Below, one piece after another: positions 16,216-22,814 of a stretch of DNA of 33,050 bases (positions are counted from its first letter, which is position 1; every line of letters begins with the position of its first letter). Below the pieces are notes generated by a model. It saw only the letters and a program-made list of their open reading frames with translations. It searched no databases and was not told where the DNA came from. This DNA comes from Pseudomonadota bacterium (GTDB lineage: Bacteria; Pseudomonadota; Gammaproteobacteria; Burkholderiales; Burkholderiaceae_E), in assembly GCA_023388075.1 (NCBI GenBank), contig JAEWGX010000070.1:1-33050 (forward strand), in the 5' to 3' direction. The position numbers were made by a program, and so were the translations under genes.

Positions 16216-18588
16216 ATGGCGCTGGTGCTCGAGTCGCGGCACGCCGATGGGTCCGTCTCCCGGACGCCGCTTGCACAGGGCACCAACCGGATTCCGGTCG
16301 ACGGATCGTTCAGCTATCGCATCATCGACGAGGCAAGCGGCCTGCCGGCCAGCGGCCTCGCCGTTCGCAGGGAAGACGACGACCTCGTGATCGACGGCCT
16401 GCGATCCGCGGGCGAAGCGGTCCGGGTGGAGCTTCCCGACTACTACGCGCTCTGCGGCGGCCCCGGCTCCTGCCAGGTGCGCATCGAAACCATCGGTGGC
16501 GCGCCGGTCACCATCGACGCCGCGACCCAGCCGATCGGCGCGCTGCCGGACGGCTCCTTCATCCTGTACGACCCCACCTTCGAGCCGCCCGTGTATGCCG
16601 GGGTCGGCGACGGCATGAGCTGGCGCCCCGCCCTCTATGGCGCCGGCGCGCTGGCGGTGGCCGGGCTCGCGGCCGGCGGGGGCGGCGGCAGCGACCCGCC
16701 GCCCAGCGCGGTGAGCGCCGGGCCGCGCAGCCCCGACGCCGAGCTCAAGGTGACCAGCGCGGCCTTCGTCAACACGCGCATCCCCGTCATCACCGGCGAA
16801 GGCGAGCCCGGCGCGCGCATCCTGGTGCAGCTCGACGGCGACGGCGACGGATCGCCGGACGTCGGCTACATCACCACGGTCGCGCCCGACTTCACGTGGC
16901 GGATCGACCTCGGGGTCGACGTGCCGGCCCAGGGCTCGCTTCCTGCCGACGGCCTTCCGGACACCAGCACCGTGCGGGTGAGCCAGAGCATCGGTGGCGG
17001 GCCGTTCGAGAGCCTGCCGCTCTACACCCTGACCTACGACGACACCCCGCCGGCGCGCGCGACCATCGATCCGGTCGCGACCGACAACATCGTCACCGCG
17101 CCCGAGAAGAACGGCGGGGTGGTCGTGTCCGGCAGTGCCGAGGCCGGCGGCAGCGTGGTGGTGACCTGGGGCCAGGTGAGCAAGATCGCCGCCGTTGGCG
17201 AGGACGGCCATTGGCAGGTGGGCTTCGCGCGCGCCGAGATACCGGACGACGGCCCGACGCCCATCACCGCCGTGGCGCGCGACATCGCCGGCAACAGCGC
17301 CGTGGCGGCGCAGGCGTCGGTCACCGTGAACACCGGCTCGTTTCCGCTTTCGATAGGCGTGGTCGCGGACGACGACCGCGTCAATGCGGCCGAAGCCGCC
17401 AACGTCACCGTGGGCGGCATCTCCGAAGCGAACGCCTCGATCACCGTCGTATGGCAGGGCGTCGTCAAGCCGACCCTCGCGGACGAGGCGGGCAACTGGT
17501 CCGTCGTCTTCACCGCGGCGGAGGTGCCCGTGAGCAGCGATCCCGCGGGCGCCTACTTCACCATTACCGCGAGCGCCGTCAATCCGGTCGGGAACGTGTC
17601 CGGCGCCCAGCGCGACGTCATTGTCGACCGGGCGGCCCCGGATCCACCGGTGATCAGCGCCGGCGAGCTCGACGGTGGCGTGACCTTCGCGGAGCGGCAG
17701 AACGGTGTCGAGGTCAGCGGGATCGCCGAGCCCGGCGCCAACGTGCGCGTCACCTGGGGCAGCGTGATCGCCACGACCACGGCGAACCCGGACTCCGGCG
17801 CATGGACCGTGGACTTCATCGCGAGCCAGGTGCCGATCGGTTCGACGACCCTGCGCGCAGAGGCCATCGACATCTCCGGCAACATCGGTGCGGCCATCGA
17901 GCGGCAGATCGTGGTGCAGCCGCCGCCGCCTCCGCCACCGCCGCCGCCACCACCACCTCCTCCGCCCGAACCGCCGCCGCCACCTCCGGCGCCATTACCT
18001 CCGCCGCCGCCCGCGCCGGAACCGCCGCCTCCGCCACCACCACCCGCGCCGGAACCGCCTCCGCCGCCGCCACCGCCTGCGCCGGAACCGCCTCCGCTGC
18101 CGCCACCGCCTGCACCAGAGCCGCCACCTCCGGAGCCGCCCCCTCCACCACCGCCGCCCGCGCCGGAGCCACCTGCGCCGGAGCCACCTGCACCGGAGCC
18201 ACCTGCACCGGAGCCACCTGCGCCGGAGCCACCTGCGCCGGAGCCACCCGCGCCGGAGCCGCCCGCGCCGGAGCCGCCCGCGCCGGAGCCACCCGCGCCG
18301 GAGCCACCCGCGCCCGAGCCGCCTCCGCCGCCGTCCGAGTCGCCGCCACCTGCGCCGGAACCTGCACCGGCCCCGACCGAACCGCCACCGGCACCGCCGC
18401 CCGATTCGCCGGATGCCGCGGGGTTCCTTGCTCCGCTGTCGCTGCAGGATCTCGCCGTGGCCGGTGGAAGTGGCCAGGGCTGGGTGGGCGCGATACCGCC
18501 TACGCCGGCGCCCGGTCCGGCCTCGGATGCGCTGGGCGGGTTGATCGGGAACCTGGAGCAGCCGCACCAGAACGGCGGGCTGGGGTGA
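16216..18588 (+). CDS. Ig-like repeat protein with proline-rich rod, paralog 3
   Basis: A 790-residue, more divergent paralog. The N-terminal module is kept (SRTPLAQGTNRIPV, SYRIIDEASG, DLVIDGL, C80-x5-C86, GALPDGSFILYD). A hydrophobic segment (about 138-153), a shorter Gly/Pro linker and about four Ig-like repeats follow; the first has a DGDGDGSPD loop. From residue 569 to about 731 the chain is almost all proline with alanine and glutamate, including eleven APEPP units. Such segments form stiff extended rods that span periplasm or cell wall in other proteins. A 60-residue tail ends in NGGLG. No signal peptide, RTX or sorting signal is recognised. It may have exchanged Ig repeats for the rod as its length-setting element. 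Confidence 0.8.
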   Translation: MALVLESRHADGSVSRTPLAQGTNRIPVDGSFSYRIIDEASGLPASGLAVRREDDDLVIDGLRSAGEAVRVELPDYYALCGGPGSCQVRIETIGGAPVTIDAATQPIGALPDGSFILYDPTFEPPVYAGVGDGMSWRPALYGAGALAVAGLAAGGGGGSDPPPSAVSAGPRSPDAELKVTSAAFVNTRIPVITGEGEPGARILVQLDGDGDGSPDVGYITTVAPDFTWRIDLGVDVPAQGSLPADGLPDTSTVRVSQSIGGGPFESLPLYTLTYDDTPPARATIDPVATDNIVTAPEKNGGVVVSGSAEAGGSVVVTWGQVSKIAAVGEDGHWQVGFARAEIPDDGPTPITAVARDIAGNSAVAAQASVTVNTGSFPLSIGVVADDDRVNAAEAANVTVGGISEANASITVVWQGVVKPTLADEAGNWSVVFTAAEVPVSSDPAGAYFTITASAVNPVGNVSGAQRDVIVDRAAPDPPVISAGELDGGVTFAERQNGVEVSGIAEPGANVRVTWGSVIATTTANPDSGAWTVDFIASQVPIGSTTLRAEAIDISGNIGAAIERQIVVQPPPPPPPPPPPPPPPPEPPPPPPAPLPPPPPAPEPPPPPPPPAPEPPPPPPPPAPEPPPLPPPPAPEPPPPEPPPPPPPPAPEPPAPEPPAPEPPAPEPPAPEPPAPEPPAPEPPAPEPPAPEPPAPEPPAPEPPPPPSESPPPAPEPAPAPTEPPPAPPPDSPDAAGFLAPLSLQDLAVAGGSGQGWVGAIPPTPAPGPASDALGGLIGNLEQPHQNGGLG
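18160..18324 (+). repeat. 15-bp tandem repeat, 11 units, coding APEPP
   Basis: Eleven in-frame 15-base units of the type GCGCCGGAGCCACCT run without interruption and differ only at synonymous sites (GCG/GCA, CCA/CCG, CCT/CCC). A less regular proline-codon stretch (17920-18159) precedes them. Because the unit is a multiple of three, slippage would change rod length without breaking the frame. Confidence 0.9.
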
Positions 18589-18595
18589 CGCCGCT

Positions 18596-18660
18596 GGCTA
18601 CCTGAGCGCCGCCGGGTAGCTGGGTGCCGCTGCGGCTACCTGGCGCCCGCCGGCTACCTG
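18596..18660. repeat. Short degenerate tandem repeat at convergent gene ends
   Basis: GGCTACCTG occurs at 18596-18604, 18634-18642 and 18652-18660, with a diverged fourth copy starting near 18615, giving a period of about 18-19 bases. The repeat fills the 65-bp gap between paralog 3 and the OmpA-like gene, and the stop codon of the latter (18654-18656) lies inside the last copy. No typical terminator is visible. Confidence 0.6.
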
Positions 18661-19886
18661 ACGATGATGTCGACGCGACGGGCGCGCTGCATCGCGGCCC
18701 GCGAGGTGGCCTTTTCCGAGGTCCGTCCCGCCGCGACGATGGTGAGCCGCTCTTCCGGCGCGCCGCCCTGGCTGAGCGCCTGGGCAACCGCCTGAGCGCG
18801 CCGCCGCGACAGGGCAATGTTGTACTCGTCGGTGTGGCGCGGATCGGCGTGGCCGATGATGCGCACGCTGTGCCGGCCGAGACAGGCGCCAAGCCTCTCG
18901 AGCCGGGCGCTCTCCTTGGACGGCAGCGCGGCCGAATCGGTCCGGAAGTAGACCGACTGCGCCAGCGACCGGATGCGCTTGGGACAGCTCACCGACTTGG
19001 ACGGCGCCTTGCTCGGGGCGCCTTCGGAATCGGCGAGTGCGGCCTGTTTCTGTCCACCGGACGCACCGGAAGCGTCGCTGCCGCCAAGCGTGACGCCGCC
19101 CGCGCCGCCGGGCCCACCCGTCGCGGAAGCCGCGGAAGCCGCGGCAGACGCGCCCGACGCGGCGGTCGGGGCGCCGGCGCCGGGGCCGGCGGCAGAGGAG
19201 GGGCTGGTGGGCGAGGCGCCCGCGGAGGACGAAGCACCTTTCGCGGCGGGCCCACCCGCCGCGACCGCACCGGAGGCAAGACGGCTGTCCAGCCGGTAGC
19301 CCGACGGCAGCTGCGCCTGCATCACCTGCTCGGCACTGGCCTTGTCGGCGGCACTTCCGAGGGTGCCGCGCAGGACCACCCGATCACCTTCGACGCTGAC
19401 CGCCGAGATCCGGCTTTCCCGCATCACCGCGACGAGGCTGCTCAGTTGCCCCGCCCAAACGGGCGCGGCCGCCACGTCCGCCACGTCGAACCGGCCTCGC
19501 ACCGGCGTTCCTTGTGCGCCGATCCGGATCGCGTTGAGCCACTGATCCCGCGTCACCTCGTTGTCCACGGTCCCGCTCACCGTGATGGAACCGTCGGCGG
19601 CACGCTCGATGGTGAAGGAGGCGGGTTTGCGATCGGCCGACACCGTCGTGCCGGAGCCCGATCCCGCGACGGCCTCGCCCTGTCCGCCGGCTGCCGGCCT
19701 GCTGCTCGCAAGCCCGCCGGGCGGCGCGGCCTCGATCACCGTGCCGGTCGACGCCGCCCCGTCCCGCGCCGGGCCCCCGGCCAGCCAGCCCACCAGCAGC
19801 AAGGCGAGCAGGACCGCCGCGGTCGCCCACTTGAAGAGCGTGAATCGCCTGACGGATTCGACCGGCTTGCCGTAGGAGATATCCAT
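18654..19886 (-). CDS. Membrane-anchored BON and OmpA-like peptidoglycan-binding protein
   Basis: A 410-residue envelope protein. About 18 cytoplasmic residues are followed by an uncleaved-looking membrane helix (about 19-37). Residues about 85-205 contain two BON-like segments. A long Ala/Gly/Ser-rich linker (about 205-297) leads to a C-terminal OmpA-like domain from about 310 (VYFRTDSAALPSKE). In this domain D348 of GHADPRHTDEYN and the R361-R363 cluster of ALSRRRA match the positions that bind diaminopimelate in peptidoglycan. The layout recalls ArfA/YiaD-type proteins anchored in the inner membrane and gripping the wall. The ATG at 19886 has a modest GAGCGGA upstream. It lies 30 bp after the coiled-coil gene on the same strand and is probably cotranscribed with it. 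The role is structural or in envelope stress, by inference. Confidence 0.85.
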   Translation of the reverse strand: MDISYGKPVESVRRFTLFKWATAAVLLALLLVGWLAGGPARDGAASTGTVIEAAPPGGLASSRPAAGGQGEAVAGSGSGTTVSADRKPASFTIERAADGSITVSGTVDNEVTRDQWLNAIRIGAQGTPVRGRFDVADVAAAPVWAGQLSSLVAVMRESRISAVSVEGDRVVLRGTLGSAADKASAEQVMQAQLPSGYRLDSRLASGAVAAGGPAAKGASSSAGASPTSPSSAAGPGAGAPTAASGASAAASAASATGGPGGAGGVTLGGSDASGASGGQKQAALADSEGAPSKAPSKSVSCPKRIRSLAQSVYFRTDSAALPSKESARLERLGACLGRHSVRIIGHADPRHTDEYNIALSRRRAQAVAQALSQGGAPEERLTIVAAGRTSEKATSRAAMQRARRVDIIVR

Positions 19887-19916
19887 TCCGCTCGTTCGAA
19901 TCGACCCCTGCGACCG

Positions 19917-20984
19917 TCAGCGCGTGTCGGGGCGCCCGACCGGGCCATCGGACCCGATCTCCGCTTCGTGGGGCTGCTCGCCCTCGTCGGCAGCGCCCGG
20001 GCCCTCGCCTGCCGGCGAAGTCGCCGCCGCCTCGAAGAGCGGGCCATCGGAGCTGCCCGGCTGGTCCGCCGCCTGCGGCGCCTGGGCATCGCGGCGCACT
20101 CCCCCGATCAGCTCCTCCTTCAACTGCTCGAAGCCGACGTAATCGCCGTTGAACAGCAGCGAGGCCTGCTCGGCCCAGGTGAGCGGATCGGCCAGGCCGA
20201 AGCGCGGCCCGCCGGCTTCCAGCAAGCGGGTCAGCTCGCCGAGCGATGTCTCGGACAGCCGCTCGAAGGTCTTGATGTCGGCGTTGCGCAGCAGGCTGGC
20301 GATCTTCGGGCCGATGCCTTCGATCGCCTGCAGGTCGTCCTCGCCTTCCGGCGTCTGGTACTGGCGCCGCATCAGCCCCTTGATCGACTCGAGCTCGCCG
20401 AGCAGCACGTCGGCCGTCGCGGCCTTGCGGACCAGCTCGGATTCGTTGTCGCTCAGCTCCTGCTCGCGCGCGAGGAGTCGCTGCTCCCAGTTCTGCATGG
20501 CGGACTCGCGATTGGACACGGCCGCCAGCCGACGCGTCACGTCGGCTTCGCCCGCCTCGAGCTTCTCCGTCCGCGCCGCCACGTCGGCTTCGCGCGGCTT
20601 CAGCACCTCGTTGCGCGCGTTGAGGTCCTTCTCGCGCTCGTTGAGCGTATTGCCCATCCGCTCCAGATCGGCGCGACGCTTGTCCATCGCCTGTTCCTGG
20701 CGGGCGATTTCCTCGCTGCGCTCGTCGATACGCTTGGCCTGCGCCATGAGCTCCGCGTCCCGCGCGGCGAGCGTCGCCTGCAGCTCGGTCAGCTCCGCAT
20801 CGCGTTCGGCGAGCGCCTTCTCGCGTTCGTCGACGGTGGCCGTCCGGGCGGCCAGGGCAGCCTCCTGCTGCGCGATGCGCTCCGCCTCGAGGCGGGCATG
20901 GCGACGCCAGTAGCGGTAGTCGATTGCGAGCTCGATCAGCCAGCCGATCAGCAGGCCGAGCACGAGCCACACGAACCCGCTCAC
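19917..20984 (-). CDS. Membrane-anchored coiled-coil protein with helix-hairpin-helix domain
   Basis: A 355-residue protein. It has an N-terminal membrane helix (about 3-20), a long charged coiled coil with heptad character (about 28-205) and a helix-hairpin-helix motif, LQAIEGIGPKIASLLRNA, at 218-235. A conserved extension (LTRLLEAGGPRFGLADPLTW) and an acidic low-complexity tail complete it. The HhH module usually contacts DNA non-specifically, but this membrane-bound family has no established function. The start is GTG at 20984 with GGAG about 8 bases upstream; that GTG overlaps the stop of a possible 68-codon reading frame. Positioned just before the BON-OmpA gene, it could form a cytoplasm-to-wall pair with it, which is inference only. 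Confidence 0.8.
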   Translation of the reverse strand: MSGFVWLVLGLLIGWLIELAIDYRYWRRHARLEAERIAQQEAALAARTATVDEREKALAERDAELTELQATLAARDAELMAQAKRIDERSEEIARQEQAMDKRRADLERMGNTLNEREKDLNARNEVLKPREADVAARTEKLEAGEADVTRRLAAVSNRESAMQNWEQRLLAREQELSDNESELVRKAATADVLLGELESIKGLMRRQYQTPEGEDDLQAIEGIGPKIASLLRNADIKTFERLSETSLGELTRLLEAGGPRFGLADPLTWAEQASLLFNGDYVGFEQLKEELIGGVRRDAQAPQAADQPGSSDGPLFEAAATSPAGEGPGAADEGEQPHEAEIGSDGPVGRPDTR

Positions 20985-21187
20985 AGACGGTACTCCACGT
21001 CGCGTGGATTCACCATGTCGTCACCATTAATGCTGAATTCGCTCCCGAGTGGCACGCGCAGTGTGCGCACACTGGCGGGCCAGCCCGAAGTGTGCCCGAT
21101 TTCCCCCGTCACTTCCACGCTCGCGAGCCCCGGGCCGCGCCGTGCCGGCCCGATGCGATGCCCCGACGCGACGCGCGGACGCCGCAA
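20981..21187 (-). CDS. Possible small protein between SCO and coiled-coil genes
   Basis: A 68-codon frame that starts with TTG directly after the SCO stop and ends in a TGA overlapping the GTG of the coiled-coil gene, the arrangement expected for translational coupling. The last 40 residues (including VPLGSEFSINGDDMVNPRD) look protein-like, while the first 25 are Arg/Pro/Gly-rich like a GC-rich random frame. A shorter form from an internal GTG is possible. No family is recognised. A hairpin within it (21131-21152) argues that part of this 203-bp gap is instead SCO 3' untranslated sequence. Confidence 0.3.
   Translation of the reverse strand: MRRPRVASGHRIGPARRGPGLASVEVTGEIGHTSGWPASVRTLRVPLGSEFSINGDDMVNPRDVEYRL
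21131..21152 (-). terminator. Candidate hairpin downstream of the SCO gene
   Basis: CGGGCCG (21131-21137) pairs with CGGCCCG (21146-21152) around an 8-base loop, about 36 bases after the SCO stop in the leftward direction. No T tract follows. It could mark the end of the oxidase transcript. Confidence 0.3.
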
Positions 21188-21826
21188 CTAGAGCAGTTGC
21201 CGCAGGTCCGAGACGATCTCCTCGACCGGCTGCGTGTGACGCACGAAGAGCCTCAGCCGGCCCTCCGGGTCCAGGATGTACGATGCCGCCGTGTGGTCGA
21301 CGTTGTAGCTGGAGCCGTCGCGGTTCGGCACCTTCTGGAAGAAGACCTTGAACTCGCGGGCCGCCTTGTTGATCTCGGCCTGGTCCCCGCGCAACCCGAT
21401 GAAGCTCGGATGGAATGCCGGCACGTACTTGGAGAGCACCTCCGCGCTGTCGCGCTCCGGATCCACGGTAACGAAGAGCACCTGCATGCGATCGGCGTCG
21501 TCGCCGAGCTGCTTGCGGACCTCGGCCGCCTTGAGCAGCGTGGTCGGGCACACGTCCGGGCAGTGCGTGAAGCCGAAGAACAGCATCACCACCTTGCCGT
21601 GGAAGTCCTCGAGCGATACCTGCTTGCCGGTGCTCGCGTTGGTGAGCGTGAGCGCCTTGCCGTAGTCCGCGCCGGTGATGTCGGTCGACTTGAAGCTGGG
21701 CGACTTCTCGCTGCAGCCGGCCAGCAGGCCGCCGGCCAGCAGCGCGCCCAGCGCGAGGCCGGCCGCGGTGACGCGACGGCGCGAACGGAAGGGTTCAGGG
21801 GAAATCGATCGGGGACTGCTGTACAT
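21188..21826 (-). CDS. SCO family copper chaperone for CuA assembly
   Basis: A 212-residue membrane-anchored thioredoxin-fold protein that delivers copper to, or reduces, the CuA centre of subunit II. An N-terminal hydrophobic stretch ends in a lipobox (LLAGC, Cys38), so it is probably a lipoprotein facing the periplasm. The copper ligands are C89 and C93 in THCPDVCPT and H178 in YNVDHTAAS. The length is normal for bacterial SCO. Its ATG overlaps the TGA of the heme O synthase gene by one base (TGATG), so the two are translationally coupled. It is the last clear gene of the leftward oxidase locus. Confidence 0.93.
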   Translation of the reverse strand: MYSSPRSISPEPFRSRRRVTAAGLALGALLAGGLLAGCSEKSPSFKSTDITGADYGKALTLTNASTGKQVSLEDFHGKVVMLFFGFTHCPDVCPTTLLKAAEVRKQLGDDADRMQVLFVTVDPERDSAEVLSKYVPAFHPSFIGLRGDQAEINKAAREFKVFFQKVPNRDGSSYNVDHTAASYILDPEGRLRLFVRHTQPVEEIVSDLRQLL

Positions 21827-22716
21827 CAGAGGTAATGGTCCATCAACAGGGCGCCGAAGAGCAGGGCCAGGTAAAGGACCGAATAGCTGAACGTCTTGCG
21901 CGCAAGCGCGTCGCTATATTGGCGCCACAACTTCCAGGCATACCAGATGAACAACGCGCCAAGCGCCAGCGCGCTGACCAGGTAGAGCGGGCCGCTCATG
22001 CCGATCAGGTACGGCAGGACGCTCACCGCCACCAGCATCACCGTATAGAAGAGCATGTTGAGCCGGGTGAAGGCCGAGCCGTGCGTGACGGGAAGCATCG
22101 GCAGGCCCGAGCGGCGGTAATCCTCCACCCGGTAGAGGGCGAGCGCCCAGAAGTGGGGCGGGGTCCAGACGAAGATGATGAGGAAGAGCACCAGCGCCGG
22201 GGCGGACACGTCGCCCGTCACCGCCGCCCAGCCGAGCACCGGGGGCATCGCGCCGGAAGCGCCGCCGATCACGATGTTCTGTGGCGTTCGCGGCTTGAGC
22301 AGCACGGTGTAGACCAGCGCATAGGCCACGAAGGTCGCGATGGTGAGCCACATCGTGAGCGGGTTGACGAAGAAGTAGAGCAGGCTCGAGCCGGCGCAGC
22401 CGAGCACGGTCGCGAACGCGAGCGCCTGCCCCACCCCGACCTGGCCGCGGGCGACGCTGCGGTGGGCGGTGCGCCGCATCTGGGCGTCCGTATGGCGCTC
22501 GATCAGGCAGTTGAGCACGAAGCCCGAGGCGGCGAGCAGCGTGATGCCGCCGGTGCCTGCAAGAAGCACCTGCAGCGGCACCATGCCGTCGGTGGCCAGG
22601 AACATCCCGATCACCGCGCAGAACACCGACAGCATCACCACCCGCGGCTTGGTCAACTGGACGTACTGCCGCACCGTCCGGGAGAACGACTGGCTGGATA
22701 GCTCGGTGACGTACAC
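21826..22716 (-). CDS. ctaB: Protoheme IX farnesyltransferase (heme O synthase)
   Basis: A 296-residue UbiA-family integral membrane prenyltransferase that attaches farnesyl to heme B to make heme O, the precursor of heme A. The first Asp-rich prenyl-diphosphate motif is NCLIERHTDAQMRRT; the second region includes YRVEDYRRSGLPMLP. VWTPPHFWALAL is typical of the family, and about eight to nine hydrophobic segments are visible. No ATG suits the start: the frame is open far upstream, but homology begins just after the GTG at 22716 (VYVTELSS), which I chose. It lies 98 bp after the heme A synthase stop and overlaps the SCO start. Confidence 0.92.
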   Translation of the reverse strand: MYVTELSSQSFSRTVRQYVQLTKPRVVMLSVFCAVIGMFLATDGMVPLQVLLAGTGGITLLAASGFVLNCLIERHTDAQMRRTAHRSVARGQVGVGQALAFATVLGCAGSSLLYFFVNPLTMWLTIATFVAYALVYTVLLKPRTPQNIVIGGASGAMPPVLGWAAVTGDVSAPALVLFLIIFVWTPPHFWALALYRVEDYRRSGLPMLPVTHGSAFTRLNMLFYTVMLVAVSVLPYLIGMSGPLYLVSALALGALFIWYAWKLWRQYSDALARKTFSYSVLYLALLFGALLMDHYL

Positions 22717-22814
22717 GATGGCTGTGCCTGTTGCCTCGATATGCCTGGCAGTCCGGCGATGCGAACCGGCGAGCGGCGAGCCGACGCTGCGCGAACGATC
22801 GTCCCGACCGGAGG

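Noticed and set aside
10378..17211. Very long open frames on the strand opposite to the Ig paralogs (688, 609 and 392 codons)
   Set aside because: Their translations are Arg/Gly/Asp/His-rich without recognisable domains; they mirror codon periodicity of the GC-rich Ig genes and lack ribosome-binding sites.
18160..18324. CRISPR-like or satellite interpretation of the 15-bp array
   Set aside because: Units are contiguous without spacers, in frame, and vary only at synonymous positions, so it is a coding APEPP repeat.
10465..18588. PEP-CTERM/exosortase substrates, suggested by the EpsL-type locus nearby
   Set aside because: None of the three C termini has a PEP motif, membrane helix and basic tail, and no exosortase gene is in the window.
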